Positions 25,846-34,308 of a DNA stretch of 64,000 nucleotides are shown in pieces. The translations under genes and the position numbers were made by a program. The notes under the pieces are model-generated. The model worked only from the letters and a program-made list of their open reading frames with translations, was not told the origin of the DNA and did not search any database. The DNA is taken from the NCBI GenBank assembly GCA_030432235.1, contig JAUIHT010000001.1:930001-994000 (forward strand), in the 5' to 3' direction. This stretch comes from Verrucomicrobiia bacterium. Its GTDB lineage: Bacteria; Verrucomicrobiota; Verrucomicrobiia; Opitutales; Cerasicoccaceae. The stretch's first letter is position 1. Every line of letters starts with the position of its first letter.

Positions 25846-27281
25846 AACAGAGCGTAAATGACGTCCTTGGCCTTGGTGGGCGGGATTTCGGCCCAGCGTT
25901 CAAGGCTGAGGTCACCGACTGTTTCGCCGCCGTTGCCGTTGTCATCGTCATCGTCGTCAGCGTTGCCGAGCCTGGTGTCGTAGTAGAACTCGAAACCGTT
26001 GGTGACTTCGATATTCTTGGCGATGACGGAGCCACGATATTGATTGCGCACACCGCCACCATTGTTTCCGTGCAACTGCACCGTGGAATAGGGGGAGTTG
26101 ATAATGCCGGTAAATATCTTGCTTTGGATATTCACGTTGGGCGCGCCCCATTGGTTCCATTTTGCTATAAGATGAAACTGAGAGGGATGCTGCTGCTCGC
26201 TGTTCCCGGTTACATGGATGTTCTCACCAGCCATGATGGTCAGTGTGGCGCCGGGCTCGATGACGATGTTGGCATGGAGGTTCAGGTTACGTTGCACATT
26301 GAGAACGACATCGCCGCGGATTCTCGTGGTGCCGTTATTTTTCGTCGTGATGCGCTCCGTGTTGATCCAGGTGGAGCTGTTGTTGGAACCCAGAGTTATA
26401 TTTGAGGTGTTCTGCCAATAGTTTTGATCGCCGTAATAAAGGACCGTATAGCCATCCGGCGTGGGCAATTCGGGATCGGAAATTTCGGCATCGAAGTCCG
26501 TGGACATTCGGTTTGGGTCTACTCCCCAAGAGATGCCTGAGTCCGGCCCGATGACGGTGGCGTTTTGGTCCTGTTGGTTCGGGTTATTGTAACCGCTGTT
26601 GTAGCCGATGGTGCCGCCGCCGCTTCGGACCGTGCCGTGAATGTTCGCATTGTTGATATTGATGGCCCAGCCATAAGGTGAGGGGGTGGCTACCACGGCG
26701 TCATAACCGGTGTTGACGCCAAACTCGGGCACGCCGTTGTTGTTGTTGCTGTTATAACTGGCAATGTTCATGCCGGGGTTGGAGTGATTGAGCTTAATGC
26801 CGTCCTTGGCCACCATCCCGTAGCCAAAGATACCCGAGCCGGTGTTGTTTTCCTGTTCTTCGTCGCTATGAGCCTGCGCGACTTCGATCTCGACCGCGCT
26901 CTCGACCATTTCCCCGCTCATGTCGATGCCTGTCAGGGCGGTGATGGTGTAGTGATAATTTTCGTCCCGCTTGACTGCCACGTTTAGCAGTGCGGAGTAG
27001 TTTCCGTAGACGGGCTCAGAGGCGCTGTAGAGCCAGACGTCGGTGCCAGCCGACGGCCAGTCCCCCGATCCGAGCTGCTCCTCGACTATGGCATACATGG
27101 CCAGCTCCAGACCGGACTCCGACAGGTGGAACGCGGTTTGGTTGAGCCCGTAGCGGATGGTGCTCTTGTACTGCTGGATGATGCTTCGGGCCTGGCTGGT
27201 AATAATCAGAAGGGCTGCCGCGCTGAAGATAAGCGCAAGCAGGATGGCGGAACCTCGCCGACTCTTGGGAAAACCCTTCAT
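25842..27281 (-). CDS. Large PilX/GspK-like protein, cassette 1 (third gene)
   Basis: A 479-aa protein with a short basic start (KSRRGSA) and a pilin-like hydrophobic helix (ILLALIFSAAALLIITSQ) lacking Glu5, followed by the amphipathic HLSESGLELAMYAIVEE typical of PilX/GspK proteins. The rest is Asn/Gly-rich and repetitive, with a likely beta-helix region (GDVVLNVQRNLNLHANIVIE, then GATLTIMAGENIHVTG) and an acidic run (DDDDDDNGNGGE) near the end. It is a close paralogue of 28583-30016. Its start overlaps the preceding pseudopilin stop by 4 nt. Presumably an accessory tip or surface component of the T2SS pseudopilus. Confidence 0.75.
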   Translation of the reverse strand: MKGFPKSRRGSAILLALIFSAAALLIITSQARSIIQQYKSTIRYGLNQTAFHLSESGLELAMYAIVEEQLGSGDWPSAGTDVWLYSASEPVYGNYSALLNVAVKRDENYHYTITALTGIDMSGEMVESAVEIEVAQAHSDEEQENNTGSGIFGYGMVAKDGIKLNHSNPGMNIASYNSNNNNGVPEFGVNTGYDAVVATPSPYGWAININNANIHGTVRSGGGTIGYNSGYNNPNQQDQNATVIGPDSGISWGVDPNRMSTDFDAEISDPELPTPDGYTVLYYGDQNYWQNTSNITLGSNNSSTWINTERITTKNNGTTRIRGDVVLNVQRNLNLHANIVIEPGATLTIMAGENIHVTGNSEQQHPSQFHLIAKWNQWGAPNVNIQSKIFTGIINSPYSTVQLHGNNGGGVRNQYRGSVIAKNIEVTNGFEFYYDTRLGNADDDDDDNGNGGETVGDLSLERWAEIPPTKAKDVIYALF

Positions 27282-27853
27282 AGACTATGGTTGCGAAAAG
27301 TGATGATGGCCGTTTCCGTTTCGATGTCGCTGGTGCCGCCCATGGCTTCGCGCTCCGAGACGACTTCCAGCTTGGCCGCGTTCATGTCGACTTGCGTGTT
27401 GGTGGTGTTGCCGAAGCGATCGTAATAGGTGAACTGGACGGACTTTACCGCGTCGAGCAGTACGCGTTCGTGATCGCCGTTGGAGATGGACCGCTCAATC
27501 AGGCATTGAATCTGGGGATAATAGTAGATGCGTATGCGCTCCTTGTTGCCGTCCATATTGGTGGTGGTGAATTCGAACGTCTGGCTGCTCGTCTGATGTA
27601 CATCGCTGACCGCGCGTATGGCCTTGTGGATGGACTCGAAGGCGAACTGGGTGCGCGTGGTGTGATCCATGTGCTCGAGCGACACCTTGGCTCCCTTGCT
27701 GAAGGAGAAAAAGGCTGAGTAGGCACCCGTCAGAACGAGCGCGAGTATGGTCAGCGCAATCATCAACTCCGGCAGGGTGAAGCCCCTGGCCGTATCGCGC
27801 GAGCGACCCTGACGCTTAATTGGTCGGAGCAAACTTTTTGTCGGAAAGTCCAT
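27278..27853 (-). CDS. GspJ/PilW-like pseudopilin, cassette 1 (second gene)
   Basis: From the ATG at 27853 this is 191 aa with leader MDFPTKSLLRPIK...ARG and FTLPELMIALTILALVLTGAY. Pro4 and Glu5 after the cleavage site are typical. The body (FAFESIHKAIRAVSDVHQ, RIRIYYYPQIQCLIE, KSVQFTYYDRFG) resembles GspJ/PilW minor pilins and is clearly paralogous to 30013-30534. The open frame extends to 28087 but that part is antiparallel in style to the previous gene and lacks a leader. It overlaps the first cassette gene by 38 nt. Confidence 0.8.
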   Translation of the reverse strand: MDFPTKSLLRPIKRQGRSRDTARGFTLPELMIALTILALVLTGAYSAFFSFSKGAKVSLEHMDHTTRTQFAFESIHKAIRAVSDVHQTSSQTFEFTTTNMDGNKERIRIYYYPQIQCLIERSISNGDHERVLLDAVKSVQFTYYDRFGNTTNTQVDMNAAKLEVVSEREAMGGTSDIETETAIITFRNHSL

Positions 27854-28286
27854 CGTTCGTGAAAATAGCTTTGCCGGTGATTTCTTGATCGCGGCCTGAG
27901 AAGGTCCATGCGACAACCACAGCGGTTTCGATGATCTTCCCGCTGGCATCCATGAATTCGTGGTAGGTATCCACGGTATAGGTGAAATTATTCTGCGTGA
28001 CCGATTTGGAGGTGTGGTGAATGTCGCCGGTGGCGTCCTCGATGTCCTGGGCCATCTGCTCGAAAGTCCGGGTACGCTGGCTTTCAATTTCGGCGTTGAG
28101 CTGAGCGAAGGCGAACCGCATGCCGTCCGAGCGGTAGGTTAGTGCGCGCATCTCGGGTAGGGCGATGAGGCAGGACAAGAGCACCATGCCCAGAATGGAC
28201 ATCCCGATTAGGACCTCGATCAACGAGAAAGCTGCCCGTCTGGTTTGGGCGGGCCTGCCCGTTGGTGACTGATGAGGAATATACAC
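27816..28286 (-). CDS. GspI/PilV-like pseudopilin, cassette 1 (first gene)
   Basis: A 156-aa prepilin beginning with GTG. Leader ends TRRAA and the mature part starts FSLIEVLIGMSILGMVLLSC, then LTYRSDGMRFAFAQLNAEIESQR. The C-terminal IFTNDGLSDKKFAPTN is almost identical in its paralogue at 30548-31081, which ends VFTEDGLSDKKFNTAN. Together these mark the cassette as a duplication. A sigma-70-like promoter lies just upstream (28313-28342). Confidence 0.8.
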   Translation of the reverse strand: MYIPHQSPTGRPAQTRRAAFSLIEVLIGMSILGMVLLSCLIALPEMRALTYRSDGMRFAFAQLNAEIESQRTRTFEQMAQDIEDATGDIHHTSKSVTQNNFTYTVDTYHEFMDASGKIIETAVVVAWTFSGRDQEITGKAIFTNDGLSDKKFAPTN

Positions 28287-28582
28287 GGCTATATGCCTTG
28301 ATTTTTCCTAGTAAGATAGAGGCTAAGGGCTCATTAAATCAAGAGGCTGATAGGGCATAAAGTCCCTTTTTAAATATATTTTACATATCCTGCCCGTCCT
28401 CCAGGCCGGAACTCGACCTCATCGGAACCTCTGAGGACAGCATTCAGGAACTCAGCTGCCAAACAGCCTCGGCCATCCGCTGAGTCACACGGCTCGTTAA
28501 CACTGAGCATCAGCAAATGCTCTGCAGGCTTTCCAAACTGGAAACCCTACTGTGAGCGGTAATGGCTCGGGGAGCCAGGCGG
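28287..28582. other. Intergenic spacer between cassettes 1 and 2
   Basis: A 296-nt spacer. Its left third is AT-rich and holds the cassette 1 promoter and the 12-mer TAGGGCATAAAG (28351-28362), which recurs in reverse orientation upstream of cassette 2. The right two-thirds are GC-richer with short hairpins (for example GGCTC/GAGCC near 28575). A plus-strand frame there is interrupted by stops and may be a decayed coding remnant, but nothing recognisable remains. Confidence 0.5.
28313..28342 (-). promoter_or_regulatory. Candidate promoter of cassette 1
   Basis: On the minus strand TTGATT (28337-28342) and TATCTT (28313-28318) are separated by 18 nt, and the GTG start is at 28286. The -35 box is the same as that proposed for cassette 3. 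By-eye proposal. Confidence 0.35.
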
Positions 28583-30016
28583 CTACAGATTGTAAAGGGA
28601 CTCCCGTGCCTGCTTGGGCGGGATTTCTGCCCAGTGGAGCAGGGTGAGGTCACCGATTCCTTCCTCATCGCCATCGTCGTCGTCATCTTCGTCACCGGGG
28701 TTGCCCAGGTTGACGTCATAGTAGAATTCAGCGCCGTTGGTCACCTCGATGTATTTGGCGACGATGGCGCCCCGGAATTGGGATTTAGGAGTGCCCCCGA
28801 CACCGGCCAGGCGGACATTGGAATTGGGCGCATTGATGATACCGCTGAAGACGTCAAAGTTGTTCAGAACCACGTCCGGAGCACCGCCCCACTGATTGGC
28901 TTTCGCTATGATCTGGAACTGTGCCGGATGCTGTTGATCGATTTCGTTCGCCGTCACGTGAATGTTCTCGCCGGCGATTATAGTCAGGGTCGCGCCGGGC
29001 TGGATTTCGATGTCACCGGCGAGGTTCAGATTACGCTTCACGTTCATGACCACATCCCCGGAGATCGTAATTTTGTCCTGCTGCCGGGTATCAATGCGCT
29101 CGGTCTCAATCCAGGTTGGCTGATTCCATGAGCCGATGCTGAGCGTGTCTTTCCAGTAATTTTGATTGGGAATGTTTTGCACCGTATAGCCGTCGGAGAC
29201 GGGCAGGGTGGGGTCGGTCACTTCGCCGTCGAAGTCACTCGACATACGGTTCTGGTCGACTCCCCAGGACATGCCGGAGTCCTCGCCGATGACGGTGGCG
29301 TTCTGTCCTTGTTGGTTGGGGTTGTTGTAGCCGCTGTTGAAGCCGATGGAGCCGCCGCCGCTGCGGACGGCTCCGTGGATGAAAGCATTGTTGATATTGA
29401 TGGCCCCGTTATTGGCGGAAGGAGTGGCAACCGTAGCGGCGTAGCCGGTGTTTTCCCCGAAGATGGGCACGCCATAGTTGACATCGCTGTTGTAGCTGGC
29501 GATGCGCATGCCGGGGTTGTTGTGGTTCAGCTTGATGCTGTCTTTCGCCACCAGGCCATAGCCGAAGACGCCACTGCCGGTGTTATCCTCCTCTTCGGAG
29601 TCGCTCCGGTTCTGTTTGACCTTTATCTCTACGGCGCTCTCCACCTGCTCTCCGCTGACATCGATGCCGGTGAGAGCCGTGATGGTGTAGATGTCGTCGT
29701 CGCCTTTATAGACGTAGACTTCGGTAGCCGCGTCATAGCCCTTGAAGACAGGTTGGGAGAATTTCTTTTTCCATAGATTGGGAGCTTCAGGCGCCCAGCC
29801 GTCGGTGCCCATTTCCTCCTCGGTGATGGCATGCATGGCCAGTTCGAGCCCGGATTCGGAAAGGTGGAACGCGCTTTGCCCGAGGCCGTAGCGTAGCGTC
29901 GTTTCATATTGCTGAGTGATGCTCAGCGTCTGGCTGACAATAACAATCATGGCCGCCGCCGCAAAAATGAGCGCCAGGATGATGGCGGAGCCACGTCGAT
30001 CTGAAAACTTTTTCAT
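28583..30016 (-). CDS. Large PilX/GspK-like protein, cassette 2 (third gene)
   Basis: A 477-aa paralogue of 25842-27281, sharing long stretches such as FGYGLVAKDSIKLNHNNPG, INNAFIHGAVRSGGGSIG, NSGYNNPNQQGQNATVIG and a C-terminal LLHWAEIPPKQA. Basic start (KKFSDRRGSA), pilin-like helix without Glu5 (LALIFAAAAMIVIVSQTL), then HLSESGLELAMHAI. An Asp/Glu run (DEDDDDDGDEEG) lies near the end and could bind calcium. It overlaps the preceding gene by 4 nt, as in cassette 1. The beta-helix-like centre (VKRNLNLAGDIEIQPGAT) suggests an extracellular structural role. Confidence 0.75.
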   Translation of the reverse strand: MKKFSDRRGSAIILALIFAAAAMIVIVSQTLSITQQYETTLRYGLGQSAFHLSESGLELAMHAITEEEMGTDGWAPEAPNLWKKKFSQPVFKGYDAATEVYVYKGDDDIYTITALTGIDVSGEQVESAVEIKVKQNRSDSEEEDNTGSGVFGYGLVAKDSIKLNHNNPGMRIASYNSDVNYGVPIFGENTGYAATVATPSANNGAININNAFIHGAVRSGGGSIGFNSGYNNPNQQGQNATVIGEDSGMSWGVDQNRMSSDFDGEVTDPTLPVSDGYTVQNIPNQNYWKDTLSIGSWNQPTWIETERIDTRQQDKITISGDVVMNVKRNLNLAGDIEIQPGATLTIIAGENIHVTANEIDQQHPAQFQIIAKANQWGGAPDVVLNNFDVFSGIINAPNSNVRLAGVGGTPKSQFRGAIVAKYIEVTNGAEFYYDVNLGNPGDEDDDDDGDEEGIGDLTLLHWAEIPPKQARESLYNL

Positions 30017-30534
30017 AAGGTGCGATTGCGAAAGGTTATCAGGGCGGTTTCAGTATCCACGGATAGATCACCACCGATGCCTTCGCGCTCGGAAGTGACT
30101 TCCAGTTTGGCCGCGTTTATGTCGATCTGCGTGCCGGTCTCTTTGCCGAAGCGGTCATAGTAGGTGAACTTGGCCCCGCTAACACCTTTGAGCAGCTCCC
30201 TTTCCGTGCCGTTCGTGATGGATTTTCGATAGAATAAATCTTTGTTCGGATCGTAGCGGTACTGAATTCTTTCGGTGCTGCCATCCAGCTTGGTAGTGGT
30301 GAACTCGAAGGTGTTCGCCGTGGTCTGGTGTACCTGGCTGATGCCGCGAATGGACTTGTGCATCGACTCGAAGGCGTACTGGAGCTCCATGGATTGATCC
30401 AGGTGGTTCAGTGAGGCCTTGATGCTTTTGCTGAACGAATAGAAGGTGGAATACGCCCCGGCCAGCACCAGCGACAAAATCGTGATGGCGATCAACAGTT
30501 CGGTCAGGGTAAACCCATGTCTCTTTCTGTTCAT
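30013..30534 (-). CDS. GspJ/PilW-like pseudopilin, cassette 2 (second gene)
   Basis: A 173-aa prepilin with a very short leader (MNRKRHG) followed by FTLTELLIAITILSLVLAGAY. The body (YAFESMHKSIRGISQVHQT, TFEFTTTKLDGS, GAKFTYYDRFGKETGTQID, TETALITFRNRTL) aligns with the cassette 1 counterpart over its whole length. It starts 13 nt after the first cassette gene and overlaps the third by 4 nt, so the trio is likely translated as a unit. Confidence 0.82.
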   Translation of the reverse strand: MNRKRHGFTLTELLIAITILSLVLAGAYSTFYSFSKSIKASLNHLDQSMELQYAFESMHKSIRGISQVHQTTANTFEFTTTKLDGSTERIQYRYDPNKDLFYRKSITNGTERELLKGVSGAKFTYYDRFGKETGTQIDINAAKLEVTSEREGIGGDLSVDTETALITFRNRTL

Positions 30535-30547
30535 TGCTGGAACCTGG

Positions 30548-31081
30548 CTAGTTGGCGGTGTTGAATTTTTTGTCCGAGAGCCCGTCTTCGGTAAAAACGG
30601 CGCTGCTGCTGATGCTTTGCGATTCCCCCATGGAGGTCCATGAGATGACGACGATGGCCTGAATCACCTGATCGTCTCCGTCGAGGTAATGCAGGTAGGT
30701 GTCGGTAGTGTAAGTGATGTTATTCTGTTTGACCTTGGAGTAGGTGTGGCTGATGGCCTCATTGCCAATATCGTCGCTGTAGTCCTTCAGTTGGCTTTCG
30801 TACTGCTGGTTTTGTCCGGAGCTGTCGGTGGCATCCAGGACGTCCGCCATCTGGGAAAAGGTCTGCGTGCGCAAGCCCTCGATGGCGGTGTTCAGGTGCG
30901 TGAATCCCAGGCGCATGGCATCCGAGCGATAGGAAATCTTTCTGATTTCGGGGACGGCTGCCAAGGCTGCCAGGAGTACAATCCCGAGCAGGAATAGCCC
31001 CACCATGACCTCGATTAGCGAAAAGCCCAAGGTGGTTTTCCCCTTTCCAGAGGTGGTTATAAGCCTAGTTTTACCGATCAA
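30548..31081 (-). CDS. GspI/PilV-like pseudopilin, cassette 2 (first gene)
   Basis: A 177-aa prepilin beginning with TTG. Leader ends GKTTLG and the mature part starts FSLIEVMVGLFLLGIVLLAAL, then ISYRSDAMRLGFTHLNTAIEG. Compared with cassette 1 it carries about 20 extra residues in the middle (DATDSSGQNQQYESQLKDYS). The last residues are nearly the same as in cassette 1. AT-rich promoter-like sequence precedes it. Confidence 0.8.
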   Translation of the reverse strand: MIGKTRLITTSGKGKTTLGFSLIEVMVGLFLLGIVLLAALAAVPEIRKISYRSDAMRLGFTHLNTAIEGLRTQTFSQMADVLDATDSSGQNQQYESQLKDYSDDIGNEAISHTYSKVKQNNITYTTDTYLHYLDGDDQVIQAIVVISWTSMGESQSISSSAVFTEDGLSDKKFNTAN

Positions 31082-31102
31082 TTCAGCCTCCCCATATTCA
31101 GG

Positions 31103-31145
31103 ATTATATCGGCAGTATTTTGGCCTAGGTAAATTAATTCGTCAA
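31103..31145 (-). promoter_or_regulatory. Candidate promoter region of cassette 2
   Basis: On the minus strand TTGACG (31140-31145) lies 17 nt upstream of CAAAAT (31117-31122), and a perfect TATAAT is present at 31103-31108. The string TTTACCTA between them also occurs upstream of cassette 3, again just after a TTGACG. The remainder of the 167-nt spacer holds CTTTATGCCCTA (31212-31223). Confidence 0.35.
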
Positions 31146-31248
31146 TGGCTAGCTAAGGTCCGGAATGTAAATGCCCTATTAAATTGAGGCATTATTGCCG
31201 CCCAATAGAGTCTTTATGCCCTAGTAGATCAACGATTTAGCCGAGTTG

Positions 31249-32037
31249 CTACTCGCCGCTCTGTTGAGTGGAGGCTGCCACATAGAGAGAGGCCAGGTAC
31301 TCTCTAAGCAGATCGTACCGCGCTTCGAACCTTTCCGAAGTGGTCTCGAAATTGACGCAGAAGATGCCCTCGGTCAGGTAGACGAAAATGGCGGAGCCGC
31401 TGACCGGTTTCTTGCTCTGTACATAGCTATAGCGAAGCTCATAAAAGGGCTGTCCAAGGATCAGAGGGATGTCCCCTTGCGGCTTCTCCTGATTCGGATC
31501 GTAGAAAATGCTGCGCTTGTTCACGATGAGATCGGGATGAACTTTGATTCCCCCCTCCTCGTTTTTCTCAAAAACGACCTTAGAACCCTTCCTGCTCTTT
31601 GCGTCTTTGGCTATTTTTTCGGCAAAGGCTTCAAACTCGCCGCCGATATTGGACGGGATGTAGATGCCTGGTGGGTAAAGGTAGACCGAGCAATGCATCT
31701 CGGTGCTGTAGCGCAGACGCAGGCGCAGGGACTCGTCGCGGCCGGTCTCGGCGATCCATTGGCCGGAGGCGGGGCCACCGATGAGTAATTTACTGCTTTT
31801 CCAGAGCTCCGATAGGGCGATGTGGCCGTCGACGGGTGACTCTTCAATCTCCACTTTAAGGGGAACGAATCCTTCGCCCCACGGAAACTCCCAGCCTTTC
31901 TGTGGATTTTGGGCCCACAGAAAGGCTGGCAGGGCGAGGAAGGATACAGTGAGGAGAAGAAAGTTTTTAGAGTGATTCACGCGCAGTCGATTCAGCAGTC
32001 GCCATCGCTTAATCCAGGCTGGCGATGGCGCTTTCAT
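31249..32037 (-). CDS. Secreted protein of unknown function downstream of cassette 3
   Basis: A 262-aa exported protein with a hydrophobic signal (FLLLTVSFLALPAFLWAQ) ending in a likely AQ/N cleavage site. The ATG at 32037 overlaps the preceding gene by 29 nt; a GTG at 31980 would give a cleaner signal peptide without overlap. The mature domain (HIALSELWKSSKLLIGGP, RLRLRYSTEMHCSVYLYPPG) is not recognised. Co-direction with cassette 3 suggests a linked envelope role. A perfect 15-bp hairpin is embedded in its signal-peptide coding region. Confidence 0.7.
   Translation of the reverse strand: MKAPSPAWIKRWRLLNRLRVNHSKNFLLLTVSFLALPAFLWAQNPQKGWEFPWGEGFVPLKVEIEESPVDGHIALSELWKSSKLLIGGPASGQWIAETGRDESLRLRLRYSTEMHCSVYLYPPGIYIPSNIGGEFEAFAEKIAKDAKSRKGSKVVFEKNEEGGIKVHPDLIVNKRSIFYDPNQEKPQGDIPLILGQPFYELRYSYVQSKKPVSGSAIFVYLTEGIFCVNFETTSERFEARYDLLREYLASLYVAASTQQSGE
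31891..31929. repeat. Perfect 15-bp inverted repeat inside a coding sequence
   Basis: Bases 31891-31905 and 31915-31929 are exact reverse complements around a 9-nt loop, within the 31249-32037 gene near its signal-peptide cleavage site (residues about 37-49). There is no T run, so it is not a standard terminator. Confidence 0.85.
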
Positions 32038-34294
32038 AAGAGTCCTTGTCGATTTCTTCGTACATCAGCCTGCGATAGGTGCGTATGAGCGGCGTACCCG
32101 GAGGGTAGCTGCCACTGGCGAAGAGTTCGTTGAAGCCCCAGTCACGGATGGGCGGCAGATAGAAATCGTTGAAGTTGGATGGTGCGCCGCGGGGACGCAG
32201 CTCGCTCTCATAGAGCGAGACCAGTGAGCCACGAATGGTCAGTGTCCGGCTGGTCCAACTTTCCAGAAAGCGGGGAAGGTTGACGACGCCGAGGCTCAGT
32301 GGCCGGGAGCCGTCACCGTAGGGTGCGCCATTGGGGACGGTATTGGGGGTTCCCGAGACAATGGCTGCGGAAATCTCCACGTAACTGTTGGCCTCGCGAT
32401 AGCTCTGGACGTTCGAGCGGCCGTCCAGATGGCTGTTGATGCGGTTGTTTTTCCAGTTGTCGGAGAGGACCGTCAGCGTGTCGGCCATAAGCGCGGCGGG
32501 CTTTTCGTTGGCGTCGTCCACTTTGATGGCGTCGTAGGAATGCGCCGAGCCATTGGCGTTAAAGGAACCGACGGTGTACATGGGCGCGTTGGTCGCCAAG
32601 GTGAAGCCCGGGTCCTTCATGCCGGCCGGGTCCGGGATTTCACGCGCATCCATGACCATGAGGGCCAGGGTTTCGTCTGTACCGGGGACGATGCCGTAGC
32701 TGTTTTGCCCGGAAGAGGCGCCGTACTTGAAGCTGCCATCGCCGTTGGTCGAGGTATCGGTGGGGAACTCGACGTAGACGATGCCGTTCCAGTCCTTGGT
32801 GACGTCGTAGGTGCCGTCAAAGCCGGAGCTGCTGTTGTCGTTGGCGTCGACGTGGTCCTTGAGGCTGCCGACATCCAGGGCGAAGGTGTTGATCCCGTAG
32901 TCCTCGCGATGGTCATAGAGGCCGCCGTGGACACCGGTTTCGGTGGTGGTATTGCTGCGCAGACGGCCACGGCGATCATAGTAGTAAGTGGTCGTCGTTT
33001 GGGTGGAGAGGTCGTACTTCTCGATGGTGGTGTCTTCGACGTCCTGGAAGTTGTTATCCGGGTTACCGATGAGGTCCGCGGGCAGCGTGACTGCTACCAG
33101 GACGGGATCGCCATCGGAGTCGAGGACGGGATCGCTCAACGGATCATCGGGATTGGCACGCTGGTACTTGTAGCCTTTGACGCGCAGGTAGTCGTCATCG
33201 GAGGGAGATTTGCCCGGGGTGGACTCGACTCGCAACAGCAGGCCTGCCTTGTAGGCCATCTTCTGTAGGCGCATATCATTGGCCTTGCGATCGGGGTGAC
33301 CGTGTGGGAGCAGGGGCTCAATCAGGGCATAACCGGAGTTTTCTGTTTCGTTGGCGTAGGTGTAGGGGTTGTCCGCCTCGTAATCGTCGAAGGCGATAAC
33401 GTTCTGTTTGCCCACGCCCATATCACCGTTTTGCACGAAGCCGTTCCAGCGTTCCGAGGCATCCTCCACCCAGCTTGAATCGTTGGAGTCGAGGATGTTG
33501 CCGCCTGTCCGCATTCCGCGTAGGTTTTCGGGATTCAGTCGACTGGGAAACTGCACGTTGCTGCCATCGCCGATGTGAACGGGGTTGATTTCCCCGTGAA
33601 TAAAGCCTTCGTGCGCGGTGACCTTATTGTGAAAGCTTAGGGTCGCTGTGGATTTCGCTCCAACGTACAACGTGCCGTTCGTATGGACAGGCCCGTAGAC
33701 GTCCATGTCGACACCCGGGTTGATTTCCAGGTCGGAGTTGTAGAAGATGGCATTGGCGAAGAGAGGGGCGTCCCGCACCTGGAAGCGCTCCGTGGCGTAG
33801 GCCGTGATGCCGTCACCCCGGTAGGTATTCGCGGTGCCTTTGCCGTACAGCTCTATCTCCCGAACGAAGACGCGGCGCCCGCGCATGGGGTCGAATTCAT
33901 TGGCCGGATCGTTGGGGTCGAAATACATCCATTCACCCGGTGGGATGATACCGCCGTAGATGGCCATTTTTTCGTAATCAATGTCGCCGCTGCGGAGGAA
34001 CTCTTCGATGGTCGCGGGCAAAGACAACGGGTCGTTGCCTTGTTTCAGGTCGTTCGTCCCGAGTGAGGTTTGATTTTCGAAACGATAGGCCAGCTCGGAG
34101 GCGCCGTATTCGATGGCGGACTCCGCCGCGGCCTTGGCCTTGATGCGCGCGACGTAGCGATCATTGACCTTCATTTCCGTGACGGTTCCCGAGATGACGG
34201 ACGCGATAATGATGGCGATTACCGCGGACAGAATCAGAACAATAGCGAGTGCGGAGCCAGGGGATGCGTTCGGTGAGGTATGACGAATTCTCAT
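32009..34294 (-). CDS. Large PilX-like pseudopilus-associated protein, cassette 3 (third gene)
   Basis: A 761-aa protein with leader NASPGSA, a pilin-like helix (IVLILSAVIAIIIASVISG) and the PilX-style AKAAAESAIEYGASELAYRF. The long remainder is acidic and Asn/Asp/Gly-rich, with possible beta-helix stretches (NSDLEINPGVDMDVYGPVHT, then NGTLYVGAKSTATLSF) and no recognised enzyme motif. It occupies the same third position as the 477/479-aa proteins of cassettes 1 and 2 but is larger and not a close paralogue outside the N-terminus. It starts 14 nt after the second gene. Confidence 0.72.
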   Translation of the reverse strand: MRIRHTSPNASPGSALAIVLILSAVIAIIIASVISGTVTEMKVNDRYVARIKAKAAAESAIEYGASELAYRFENQTSLGTNDLKQGNDPLSLPATIEEFLRSGDIDYEKMAIYGGIIPPGEWMYFDPNDPANEFDPMRGRRVFVREIELYGKGTANTYRGDGITAYATERFQVRDAPLFANAIFYNSDLEINPGVDMDVYGPVHTNGTLYVGAKSTATLSFHNKVTAHEGFIHGEINPVHIGDGSNVQFPSRLNPENLRGMRTGGNILDSNDSSWVEDASERWNGFVQNGDMGVGKQNVIAFDDYEADNPYTYANETENSGYALIEPLLPHGHPDRKANDMRLQKMAYKAGLLLRVESTPGKSPSDDDYLRVKGYKYQRANPDDPLSDPVLDSDGDPVLVAVTLPADLIGNPDNNFQDVEDTTIEKYDLSTQTTTTYYYDRRGRLRSNTTTETGVHGGLYDHREDYGINTFALDVGSLKDHVDANDNSSSGFDGTYDVTKDWNGIVYVEFPTDTSTNGDGSFKYGASSGQNSYGIVPGTDETLALMVMDAREIPDPAGMKDPGFTLATNAPMYTVGSFNANGSAHSYDAIKVDDANEKPAALMADTLTVLSDNWKNNRINSHLDGRSNVQSYREANSYVEISAAIVSGTPNTVPNGAPYGDGSRPLSLGVVNLPRFLESWTSRTLTIRGSLVSLYESELRPRGAPSNFNDFYLPPIRDWGFNELFASGSYPPGTPLIRTYRRLMYEEIDKDSYESAIASLD

Positions 34295-34308
34295 GATGAC
34301 TCCTTGTT

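Noticed and set aside
28391-28560. Decayed coding remnant in the spacer between cassettes
   Set aside because: One plus-strand frame reads protein-like between stops, but it is short, broken twice and matches nothing I recognise.
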